From Archangium lipolyticum (GTDB lineage Bacteria; Myxococcota; Myxococcia; Myxococcales; Myxococcaceae), in contig NZ_JANKBZ010000032.1 of NCBI RefSeq assembly GCF_024623785.1, positions 62,001 to 126,000 on the forward strand: a DNA stretch of 64,000 bases, given 5' to 3'. Of the stretch, positions 43,896-51,425 are shown piece after piece. The notes beneath the pieces were generated by a model. The model saw only the letters and a list, made by a program, of their open reading frames with translations. It ran no database searches and was not told the DNA's origin. The position numbers and the translations under genes were made by a program. Positions within the stretch are counted from its first letter, which is position 1; every line of letters begins with the position of its first letter.

Positions 43896-44725
43896 GTCAG
43901 TTCCTCCAGGGCAATGGGCCGGGTGTGAGGCATTCCGGCGAGCAATCGATCGAACAGGGCCAGCGCATGGGCGCGGGTGACGCCTCGGGCCGGTTCGAAG
44001 GGGGTGAAGACGTTCTCGAAGGGAAGCCGCTCGAGCACCGCGCGGTAGCGGCGCAGCTCGCCGTGGCTCAGGGGGATGGCGGCGTGGAAGCCCTTGTGGC
44101 TCGAGAGCGCCACCGGCCGGCCCCGGGAGTCCAGCTCCACCTTGAGGACGTCTCCGCAGAAGAGCGAGCGCGTGCGCGCGTCGTACAGCACGCACTGGCC
44201 CTCGTAGTGGCCGCCCACGCAGTGCAGCGTGAGGCCGGGGGCCAGCTCGTGCTCGTCGTCCACGGGCCAGCGGACCTGGAAGGCCTTGGTGTAGGGCACC
44301 GCGTCGCGGTGCAGCACGAGCAGCGGATCGAACCGCTCCTGCAACTGCCACAGCGCGCCGAAGCCGTGGGGATGCGAGGCGGACAGCACCTGGATGCCCC
44401 CCAGCGAGGCGAGGTGCTCCAGCGCCCGCCGCGAGTACCAGGGGGCACCCTCGAAGGCCACGTTGCCCTCGGGCCGCCGCAGCAGCCAGCCGGTGCCGCC
44501 CAGCCCGAAGCTTGGGGTGCACTGGAAGCCGAGCACTCCCGGCAGCGCCTCGTACCAGGAGGTCTCCAACGACTCCGCCACCTGGGCGGCGGAGCGGAAC
44601 TCCCAGCCGTTCTCGGGCAGGGCGTTGCGCACGTCCATGCAGATGGGACAGTGCGGAGGCCGCTCGTGGACGAACCACGGCTGCCAGGAGCCGCAGTTGC
44701 AGCAGGCGTAGCGGCTCAACGGCAT
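43892..44725 (-). CDS. Zinc-ribbon plus metallo-beta-lactamase-fold protein
   Basis: 277 residues from the ATG at 44725, which overlaps the upstream stop by 10 bp; a GTG at 44755 is less likely. Residues ~6-40 form a rubredoxin-like zinc ribbon (YACCNCGSWQPW and PHCPICMDV). The rest resembles an MBL fold, but the metal motif reads ASHPHGFGALW rather than HxHxDH. Later ligand-like positions are GGHYEGQCVLY and LFCGDVLKVEL. A thiol hydrolase, lactonase or redox role is possible; the diverged metal site makes it uncertain. Its end overlaps the YcaO start (ATGA). Confidence 0.82.
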   Translation of the reverse strand: MPLSRYACCNCGSWQPWFVHERPPHCPICMDVRNALPENGWEFRSAAQVAESLETSWYEALPGVLGFQCTPSFGLGGTGWLLRRPEGNVAFEGAPWYSRRALEHLASLGGIQVLSASHPHGFGALWQLQERFDPLLVLHRDAVPYTKAFQVRWPVDDEHELAPGLTLHCVGGHYEGQCVLYDARTRSLFCGDVLKVELDSRGRPVALSSHKGFHAAIPLSHGELRRYRAVLERLPFENVFTPFEPARGVTRAHALALFDRLLAGMPHTRPIALEELT

Positions 44726-45753
44726 GGTGCGGCCTCCCAGGCGTGGGGCTCGCACGCCTGGCTCAGCAGGTTGAGCAGGCGCACGTCCCGCTCGGGCGCG
44801 AAGGGATAGGGGCGGCCCGCCAGCACGCAGGAGGAGAAGGCCTCCACCTGGTGGAGGAAGGGGCTCCGGTCCTCCTCGGGGGAGATGGGCACCACGGTCT
44901 CCACGCCGGTGGCCGCCTCCGTGAGCGTCAGTGTGCCGCCGGGCGTCTGGCCCATCGTCTTGCAGGCCAGCGCACGGGCCCGGGTGCCGATCAGCTCCAG
45001 GGTGCGGCGCGGGTAGGTGTCCGGGCAGTTGTAGGCCACCTGAAGCAGGCCCAGGGTGCCGCTGCGGAACCTCCCCATGAGCATGGCGCCGTCATCCACC
45101 GGGTAGTCATGGACGCGCCGCTGCATCAGGGCCGTGAGGGACGTCCACTCGTCGTCCAGCAGCACCTCCAGCAGATCGATTCCGTGGGGTGCCAGGTCGA
45201 TCATCGCGCCGCCCCCCGCCTGGTGCGGGTCGATGCGCCAGTTGCGCGGCGCCCAGTCGCGAGGCAGCCAGCAGGCGTAGTGGATGCGCGCCTGGGTGAT
45301 GGTGCCGAGCACGCCCTCGCGCACCAGGGTGCGCAGCTTCCGGTGGGCGGCGTGGTGGCGCTGGTCGAAGGCGGTGGCGTACTGGACGCCCGCGCGCCGG
45401 CACGCCTTCACCATGAGGCGGCCCTCCTCGGGGCGGATGGCCATGGGCTTCTCGCACAGCACGTGCCTGCCGGCGGCGGCGCAGGCCACCGTCACCTGCG
45501 CGTGCACGTGGTTGGGCGTGGCCACGTAGACGGCCTCCACCTCCGGGTGGGCCAGCACCTCCTCCAACCGTGTGTACCGGGCCGCGCCGTCACCGGGCAT
45601 GCGCGCCAGCGATTCGGAATCCGGATCGCACAACGCCACCAGCCGGGCATTGCCCGCCTGCGACAAGGCTGGTGCCACATAGTCTCGGGCCACCCAACCA
45701 CAGCCCACGATGGCCCACCCGAGCCGCCGCGAGCCCTGGAGCGTACGTTCCAT
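44716..45753 (-). CDS. Gfo/Idh/MocA-family oxidoreductase
   Basis: 345 residues. Rossmann motif AIVGCGWVARDYVAPALSQ, nucleotide contact VATPNHVHA, the conserved EKPMA catalytic lysine segment and GGGAMIDLAPHGIDLLE with the metal- or substrate-side histidine. Family members oxidise sugars and cyclitols, including inositol dehydrogenase (IolG). In this operon an inositol-phosphate or glycoside substrate is plausible. The ATG at 45753 has a GAGAGG site upstream. The stop overlaps the MBL gene start. Confidence 0.9.
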   Translation of the reverse strand: MERTLQGSRRLGWAIVGCGWVARDYVAPALSQAGNARLVALCDPDSESLARMPGDGAARYTRLEEVLAHPEVEAVYVATPNHVHAQVTVACAAAGRHVLCEKPMAIRPEEGRLMVKACRRAGVQYATAFDQRHHAAHRKLRTLVREGVLGTITQARIHYACWLPRDWAPRNWRIDPHQAGGGAMIDLAPHGIDLLEVLLDDEWTSLTALMQRRVHDYPVDDGAMLMGRFRSGTLGLLQVAYNCPDTYPRRTLELIGTRARALACKTMGQTPGGTLTLTEAATGVETVVPISPEEDRSPFLHQVEAFSSCVLAGRPYPFAPERDVRLLNLLSQACEPHAWEAAPCR

Positions 45754-45795
45754 GAGCACACCTCTCGAAAGTTCATGGCCCGAGGAGGGCCGTGT

Positions 45796-46728
45796 TCAGG
45801 GCTGGATGCCCGCCGCGGCCAGCACCGCGTTCTCGTAGGACTGCATGGGGCCGTCGTGGACCAGCTCCAGGTCCTCCAATGCGTGGCGGAGGGTGAAGCC
45901 GGCGGCGCGGGCGTGGAAGTCCATCTCCAACACCCGGTCCAGCACATCGGCGGCGTGGAAGGCGCGGGCCTCCGGCGTGTCGGTGCGTGGCAGCACGCGC
46001 CGGGCCTCCCGGATGCGAGTGGCCGGTCCTGCTGGCAGCGTGGCCAGCACCTCCTCGGTGAGCCGCTCCACCATGGGCCCCACCGCATCACCCAGCAGCA
46101 CGTCCCCTGCGTAGCCGGCGTCCGGCAGCACCACGTTGAAGAGGTGGTGGCTCAACCCGGCCACGAAGGGCGGGGCCGGGCTGGCACCGAAGAGGGGCGC
46201 CACGAGCACCGCCGCAACGGCGACGGCGTAGCAGTGGTCCGCGTGGCTCTCCGCGGGCTCCAGGAGGATGCGGGGACGGCCGGGGAGCGTGGCCCCGGCG
46301 CGTGGCTGACGGACCAGCCGCTCCACGAAGGGCGGGGGTGTGGTGCCCTCGGTGCCGAGCGGCTCCGCGAGCGCGGCGTGCAGCCGCTCCCGGAGACCCG
46401 GCTCCAGGGGACCGGCCGCCGCGTCCAGTGCGCGGTGGAGGAGCTCCAACGCGCGGGGAGGTGACAGACCGGCCCGGTGCAGCACCTCGGCGTCGATGCC
46501 TCCGAGCCGCACCGAGACCAGGGCGAGCGCCGTCTCGCGCAACGCCAGCGCCTCCGGCTCCACGCCCGCGACGAGCGCCGCCCAGGCTCGCCGGAACCCG
46601 CGTGCCGCCAGACCCTCCAGGTGGTCGGCGGTGCGTACCCGCTTGAGGTCCATCAACTCCCCCAACAGCGGGCGCAGTGTGGCCAGACGGTCCGGGACCG
46701 CGGCCGTGTCCGAGACGGAGGCGCTCAT
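45796..46728 (-). CDS. Diverged HD-domain-like protein
   Basis: 310 residues, not assigned by full-length similarity. The second half resembles YfbR/HDDC2-type HD phosphohydrolases. SHADHCYAVAVAAVLVAPLFG matches the first helix with its metal histidine. AGLSHHLFNVVLPDAGYAGD stands where LLHDxxE..xGD is expected. EARAFHAADVLDRVLEMD holds the final aspartate. The central HD doublet has become HH. The first half (residues 1-140) is helical and Leu/Arg-rich. It follows inositol-1-phosphate synthase by 3 bp. A phosphatase acting on a cyclitol phosphate is the obvious guess; the changed doublet leaves activity open. Confidence 0.6.
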   Translation of the reverse strand: MSASVSDTAAVPDRLATLRPLLGELMDLKRVRTADHLEGLAARGFRRAWAALVAGVEPEALALRETALALVSVRLGGIDAEVLHRAGLSPPRALELLHRALDAAAGPLEPGLRERLHAALAEPLGTEGTTPPPFVERLVRQPRAGATLPGRPRILLEPAESHADHCYAVAVAAVLVAPLFGASPAPPFVAGLSHHLFNVVLPDAGYAGDVLLGDAVGPMVERLTEEVLATLPAGPATRIREARRVLPRTDTPEARAFHAADVLDRVLEMDFHARAAGFTLRHALEDLELVHDGPMQSYENAVLAAAGIQP

Positions 46729-46731
46729 GGG

Positions 46732-47952
46732 TTAGCCCCGAAGAAGCTCGTTGCCGACGGTGGGCCGCACACTCCCGGTGGACAACCACTTCATGAGGCG
46801 CCGCTGCTGCTCGGGCATGGCGTGCTCGGGCGTGCGGCCGTCCTGCGTCATGGGCGCCTTGAAGAAGCAGCCCAGCGAGTCGATGACCCCACCTTCACCG
46901 CGGCGTTTGGCCAGGTCCAGCGTGCGCGCCAGCTCCACCACCAGCGGCGCGGCCAGGATGGAGTCCTTGCACAGGAAGTTGACCTTGAGCTGCATGGGTT
47001 GGCCGAGGAAGCCGAGGACGTCGATGTTGTCCCAGGCCTCCTTGTTGTCGCCGCGCGGCCGGTAGTATTGGATTTGGACGATGTGGTCCTGGACCTTGTA
47101 GCCGAGGATGCTGTCCAGTACGGCGCCCTTGGTGTCGAGCTTCGAGGCCTTCGAGGCCGGGTCGTTGAGGGCCTCGCCGTCCCGGTTGCCCAGGATGTTG
47201 GTGGAGTACCAGCCGGACACGTACAGCGCGCGATCCCTCAAGGCCGGGGCGAGCACCGTCTTGAGCAGCGTCTGGCCCGTCTTCCCATCCTTGCCCGCGA
47301 CGGGCGCGCCGTTGCGCCGGGCCAGCTCCAGGAGCGCCGGCACGTCGGCGGCGACGCTCGGCGTGAAGTTGGCGAAGGGGATGCCTCGCGAGACGGCGGC
47401 GTAGGCGTAGAGCATGGCCGGGCTGATCTCCGGATCATTGGCGTCGATCGCCGCCTCGAAGGCCTCCGGCGTGGCGAACTGGGGCAGCGCCGCGTTCACC
47501 GGACGCTCGGTCGAGGCGCAGTTGATCATCACCAGCCGGTCCACCTGCTGCTCGCGTTGGAAGCGTTCCAGATCCTGATGGATGGCTTCCACCTGGGCGC
47601 GCAGGCTGCTCATCTTCTTGTTGGATGAGCCCACCACGTTGCGACAGAAGTTCCTGTTGGACACGGCGGGCCAGGGCCGCATCTTCGACAACACGGGTTC
47701 CACTGCCTGGAGCTGAGCCTCGGTCAGCACGCCATGGGTGCGTGCGGCCTTGGCCAGATCATCATCGTACAAATCCCAGCCCCCGAAGATGAGCGCGCCG
47801 TAGTCCACCAGACCCGCGCCCTTCACTCCGGCCAGAGGCAGACCCGTGGTGTCCACCACGCCCCGCTTGAGCAGCTCCATCCCCGCGATGGCAGTGGTCG
47901 CCACGGCCCCACCCATCCCCACGACCGCGATCCCCAGACGATCCCCGTACAT
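46732..47952 (-). CDS. ino1: Inositol-1-phosphate (inositol-3-phosphate) synthase
   Basis: 406 residues. NAD-binding motif VVGMGGAVATTAIAGMELL at the N-terminus. Later family segments are FANFTPSVAADVPALLELA, CKDSILAAPLVVELARTLD and VIDSLGCFFKAPM, including the KDS catalytic lysine region. It converts glucose-6-phosphate to L-myo-inositol-1-phosphate in the cytoplasm using NAD+. The start is the ATG at 47952 behind GGGGAG; an in-frame ATG at 48063 has no ribosome site. First gene of the nine-gene cluster, preceded by 180 bp that must hold its promoter. Confidence 0.93.
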   Translation of the reverse strand: MYGDRLGIAVVGMGGAVATTAIAGMELLKRGVVDTTGLPLAGVKGAGLVDYGALIFGGWDLYDDDLAKAARTHGVLTEAQLQAVEPVLSKMRPWPAVSNRNFCRNVVGSSNKKMSSLRAQVEAIHQDLERFQREQQVDRLVMINCASTERPVNAALPQFATPEAFEAAIDANDPEISPAMLYAYAAVSRGIPFANFTPSVAADVPALLELARRNGAPVAGKDGKTGQTLLKTVLAPALRDRALYVSGWYSTNILGNRDGEALNDPASKASKLDTKGAVLDSILGYKVQDHIVQIQYYRPRGDNKEAWDNIDVLGFLGQPMQLKVNFLCKDSILAAPLVVELARTLDLAKRRGEGGVIDSLGCFFKAPMTQDGRTPEHAMPEQQRRLMKWLSTGSVRPTVGNELLRG

Positions 47953-48132
47953 GCCAGACGACTCCCCTTGAGTTTCACCACGTGTCGGGCTCGTGCTCTC
48001 TTTTCGAGGAACCGAGGCCCCTCGTCTCGGAGCGGGTCCCTCCGAGCCCACGTAATGAGTCATCACTGGACGTAAGGCCTTCAAGTCGGGGAAACCCGAA
48101 TGTCCTGAAGGGCAGGATATCCGTCCGCAGAT
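47953..48132 (-). promoter_or_regulatory. Probable promoter region of the ino1-YcaO operon
   Basis: Located between the MATE terminator and ino1. Because that terminator ends upstream transcription, a promoter here is required for the nine-gene operon. On the minus strand it contains a TTGAAG hexamer followed about 20 bp later by an ATGACTCAT inverted repeat. I cannot place a confident -10 box. Confidence 0.45.
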
Positions 48133-48172
48133 GGAAAAAGAGCCCATCGCGAGTATGTTTCGCGACGGGCTC
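48133..48172 (-). terminator. Rho-independent terminator of the MATE gene
   Basis: Twelve-base stem AGCCCATCGCGA / TCGCGACGGGCT (one mismatch), loop gtatgtt, with an A-run on the plus strand just left of it (a T-run on the minus strand). Orientation and position fit the end of the MATE transporter transcript, isolating it from ino1. Confidence 0.88.
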
Positions 48173-48197
48173 CGGGCACTGTGAGGGATTGGGTGCG

Positions 48198-49643
48198 CTA
48201 GAGGGCGCGAGCCTTCCACCGTCCGCGCCGGAAGAAGACGGCGCTCAGCGTGCCGAGCGCGCAATAGCCGAGGGCGATGGCCAGGAAGACGCCAGAGGGG
48301 CCGAGCCCCAACGTCTTGGAGAGGACGTAGGCCAGGGGCAGCTGCAACATCCAGGAGCAGAGCAGGTTGATGATGGTGGGCGTGGTGGTGTCCCCCGCGC
48401 CATTGAAGGCATGCGGGAGGACCGTACCAAAGGCGTAGAAGACCATGCTGCAGCTCACGATTCGCAGGCAGCGCGTGGCATGCAGCACCACCTCGGCCTC
48501 CGAGGTGAAGGCGCGCACGAGCGGATCGGCGAACACCAGGAAGCCGAGCGCCATCGCGCCGAGCAGCAGCAGGGTGTGGAAGCTCGCCCGCCACGCCGCG
48601 CGCTCGGCCCGCTCCGGATCCCTGGCACCCAGACTCTGGCCCACCAGGGTGCCCGCGGCGTGGCTCATGCCCCAGGAGGGCTGCTGGGCGAAGAGGAGGA
48701 TGCGCATGGCGATGGTGTAGCCGGCCATCGCCGCGCTGCCGAAGCTGGAGACGAGGCGCATCAACACCAGCCAGCTGGACATGATCAGCAGGGATTGGAC
48801 GAGGGCGCTGCCCGACAGCCGCAGCAGGGAGAGCAGGGTGGCGGGCTCCAGCCGCAGGTGGCGTCGCCGGATGACGAGCCGGCCGCTGCCGCGCACCAGC
48901 CCATGGAGCTGGTAGAGCACGCCCACGGAGCGCCCGAAGGTGGTGGCCACCGCCGCGCCGAGCACGCCCAGCTCGGGCAGGGGGCCCAGGCCGAAGATGA
49001 GACAGGGGGCGAGTACGATGTTGAGGGCGTTGGCCAGCCACAGCGCGCGCATGGAGGTGGCCGCGTCCCCCGCGCCGCGGAGGATGGCGCTGATGAGGAA
49101 GAGCAGCGTGAGGACGAGGGTGCTGCCCAGCATCACGCGTGTGTAGGAAGCGCCGTGCTCCACCACCCAGGGCGAGGCACCCAGGGCCGACAGCAGCGGG
49201 CGGGCGAACAGGATGCCCCCCACCGCCACGGGCAGGGCGAGCAACAGTCCGAGCCACAGGGACTGCATGGCCGCGCTCGCGGCGCGCTCCGGATCCTTCT
49301 CCCCGATGCGCCGGGCCACCAGGGCGGTGGCGCCGATGGACAGGCCCATGGGCAGCGTCTGGACGAACGTGAGCATGGACTCCGTCATGCCCACGGTGGC
49401 CACGGCCTCCGCGCCCAGTCGCGAGACGAAGAAGACGTCCACCAGGGCGAAGATGGACTCCATCACCATCTCCAGCACCATGGGCACCGAGAGCAGCAGG
49501 AAGGCGCGATCCACGGAGCCGGCGGTGAGGTCGTGCCTGGCGCCGCGCAGGGCGTCCCACAGCACGGGGAGCCAGCCCCTGCCTTCCTCGATGGACGGGG
49601 AGGCGGCGGACGTGAGGAGCTCGGGTGTGGAGGGCTGCGACAT
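48198..49643 (-). CDS. MATE-family multidrug/metabolite efflux transporter
   Basis: 481 residues with about 12 membrane helices. Family segments: LLLSVPMVLEMVMESIFALVDVFFVSRLG, GLSIGATALVARRIGE and GMSHAAGTLVGQSLGARDPERAERAAW. It exports cationic or hydrophobic compounds by Na+ or H+ antiport. ATG 49643 gives MSQPSTPE; a TTG at 49700 is possible, and no ribosome site is clear for either. It sits directly upstream of the inositol-type cluster on the same strand but is separated by a terminator. It could export the cluster product, though that is only a guess from position. Confidence 0.92.
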   Translation of the reverse strand: MSQPSTPELLTSAASPSIEEGRGWLPVLWDALRGARHDLTAGSVDRAFLLLSVPMVLEMVMESIFALVDVFFVSRLGAEAVATVGMTESMLTFVQTLPMGLSIGATALVARRIGEKDPERAASAAMQSLWLGLLLALPVAVGGILFARPLLSALGASPWVVEHGASYTRVMLGSTLVLTLLFLISAILRGAGDAATSMRALWLANALNIVLAPCLIFGLGPLPELGVLGAAVATTFGRSVGVLYQLHGLVRGSGRLVIRRRHLRLEPATLLSLLRLSGSALVQSLLIMSSWLVLMRLVSSFGSAAMAGYTIAMRILLFAQQPSWGMSHAAGTLVGQSLGARDPERAERAAWRASFHTLLLLGAMALGFLVFADPLVRAFTSEAEVVLHATRCLRIVSCSMVFYAFGTVLPHAFNGAGDTTTPTIINLLCSWMLQLPLAYVLSKTLGLGPSGVFLAIALGYCALGTLSAVFFRRGRWKARAL

Positions 49644-49755
49644 GGAATGAAAGGCGGAGGGGCCCGTATGGGTGTGAGGGACGCCAGGGAACGGGTCCAA
49701 CCGCGTTTTTCATCCACGGCCGGGCGAGGGTCGCCCGGTCGCCAGGACTGGAGCC

Positions 49756-50430
49756 TTACGAGGCCCGGACGCGCCCGACGAACAGCGTATGCATGGGCCC
49801 GCCGCCCTTGGAGCGGGCGGGCGTCTCCACCACCTCGGTATCGAACCCCGCCCGCTTGAGCCGGTTGGCGAAGGCGGGGTCCGGCGAGGCGGACCACACC
49901 ACCACCAGGCCGCGAGGCTTCAGCGCACGCCGGATGGCACCCAGCCCGCGCTCGCCATAGAGCCAGCGGTTGGCTTCCTGGGTGAGCGCCTCGGGGCCAT
50001 TGTCCACGTCCAGCAGCACGGCGTCGTAGTGGCCCTCTGCCTGGCGGAGCAGCTCTCCCACGTCCCGGGCCTCCACCTTGACGCGAGGATCCTCGAGCGG
50101 CCGCCCGGCCAGTGGGGCGAGGACGCCCCGGTTCCACTCGATGACGGCGGGCACCAGTTCGGAGACGACCACCTCGGCGGAGGGAGGAAGCCGCTCCAGC
50201 GCGGCCCGGACCGTGTAGCCCAGCCCCAGGCCGCCGACGAGCACCCTGGGCCGCTTCCCGGCGAGTCCCGTGCAGGCCACCTCGGCCATTTTCTCCTCGG
50301 AGCCATGCTGACGGCTGGACATGAGCTCGCGGCCGTTCGCACGGATGGCGAACTCCTCGCCGCGCTGGTGCAGCACCAGCTCACCACCGCCCGGAGCGGG
50401 CGCCCGATCAATCACCTTCCACGGCTTCAT
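49756..50430 (-). CDS. Spermidine-synthase-like methyltransferase-fold protein
   Basis: 224 residues with a Rossmann-type core: RPRVLVGGLGLGYTVRAALERLPPSAEVVVSELVPAVIEWN, DPRVKVEARDVGELL and YDAVLLDVDNGPEALT. This is the spermidine/spermine synthase fold without the N-terminal strand domain of true SpeE. The substrate is unknown. Start at the ATG giving MKPWKVIDR; an in-frame start 14 codons upstream also exists. Confidence 0.82.
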   Translation of the reverse strand: MKPWKVIDRAPAPGGGELVLHQRGEEFAIRANGRELMSSRQHGSEEKMAEVACTGLAGKRPRVLVGGLGLGYTVRAALERLPPSAEVVVSELVPAVIEWNRGVLAPLAGRPLEDPRVKVEARDVGELLRQAEGHYDAVLLDVDNGPEALTQEANRWLYGERGLGAIRRALKPRGLVVVWSASPDPAFANRLKRAGFDTEVVETPARSKGGGPMHTLFVGRVRAS

Positions 50431-50527
50431 CGTTCCGTCACCATAGCCGCATTCCAACCACGAAACCGTCATCAGTTCCTGCTGGTCTCCGCGCGGCGAT
50501 AGGCCTTTTTCGTTCCGTCGCGCGTCG

Positions 50528-51229
50528 CTACGCCGTGGACGGCAACAACCACGCGTAGGCCTGCGCGAGCGCAGCGCGACTGCCCTCCTCGAGCGGAGCT
50601 CCGTGTCCGAAGACGATTCGATCGAACGGATGCGCCAGCACGGCTTCGAGACTCCTGCGTGCGGCGGCTCGATCGGAGAACGCCGTCCAGCGAATCATCC
50701 GGCTCAGGGCGACGCGGTCATGGAAGCCCATGAGCCGTGTGTAGAGCCGGGTCCACCGATGCTCCGGCCGACCGATGTTGTGCACGAGGTCCGCGACCAC
50801 CAGCGTCCGCGCGGGTCCGTGTACGAGCACGGTCTCCTTCAACCAGAAGCCGTCGATGGCCACCTCCTCGACTGTTCCGGCGAAAGCGGGCTCGGCTACT
50901 TCGCCATGGACCCGATCGATGCGCAGATCCGGACGTTTTCTGCTCATTCCGGGCGGAGCGTGAACCCGGGCCTCAGGAAACGCGCGTGCCCAGTCTCCGA
51001 TCCGGAGGTGGTGGTGCAGGTTCGGAGCGTAGAGATGTGCGACGCGTCCGAGCGCTTCGACGGCCGCGCGTCGCTCCGGTGTCATCGCCACCGGCGAATG
51101 GAGGAGCAGGCTCCCGTCACCGAGACGGATCACCGTCATCGTGGAGGTGAGGTGCATCCCGAGAACGCGCACGGGCGCGGCGCTCAACCAGATCCCTTCG
51201 GCGAACGGTGTCAGCGGGCTTTCGGACAC
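50528..51229 (-). CDS. DUF4336-domain protein (metallo-hydrolase-like)
   Basis: 233 residues from a GTG at 51229 that follows a GGAGG site; the frame is open further upstream but lacks a good signal. Matches DUF4336: LGDGSLLLHSPVAMTPERRAAV, LYAPNLHHHLRIGDWARAFPEARVHAP, LVVADLVHNIG and VFGHGAPLEEGSRAAL. The fold is MBL-like; function is unknown. Divergent from the serum-amyloid-A-like gene, with about 200 bp between. Confidence 0.82.
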   Translation of the reverse strand: MSESPLTPFAEGIWLSAAPVRVLGMHLTSTMTVIRLGDGSLLLHSPVAMTPERRAAVEALGRVAHLYAPNLHHHLRIGDWARAFPEARVHAPPGMSRKRPDLRIDRVHGEVAEPAFAGTVEEVAIDGFWLKETVLVHGPARTLVVADLVHNIGRPEHRWTRLYTRLMGFHDRVALSRMIRWTAFSDRAAARRSLEAVLAHPFDRIVFGHGAPLEEGSRAALAQAYAWLLPSTA

Positions 51230-51425
51230 GGCGACGGAGCCTCCTGGGGACGGCGATGTTCGCAACCCCTCCCGCGCGCCCCTGACTCGCCTGATCTCCT
51301 CAAAATGGCGAAAGTCGGGTTTGACACACTCGCTGGAAAGGACCTCCAGTCCTTGGCACCAGGGCACCGACGTTGGCGTACATTACCTACCTGCCGTTTT
51401 AACCCGTTTTTATTGGGAGGTTGCC

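Noticed and set aside
42417-47952. A complete mycothiol pathway
   Set aside because: Ino1, GT4 and PIG-L-type genes are present, but no MshC-type Cys:GlcN-Ins ligase or MshD-type acetyltransferase is in the window. The full pathway is not supported.
44716-47952. An ebo-type (EboA-F) cluster, since it also combines TIM-barrel and inositol-synthase-like genes
   Set aside because: No UbiA prenyltransferase, TatD hydrolase or dehydroquinate-synthase-like gene is present, and the 310-residue protein looks HD-like rather than EboA.
47953-48132. Precursor peptide gene for a YcaO-modified RiPP upstream of ino1
   Set aside because: The only open frame here is an in-frame extension of ino1 without a ribosome site; no leader/core-like peptide was found in the cluster.
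51321-51326. TTGACA as the -35 box of the SAA-like gene
   Set aside because: No acceptable -10 hexamer occurs 16-18 bp downstream, so the promoter is not called.
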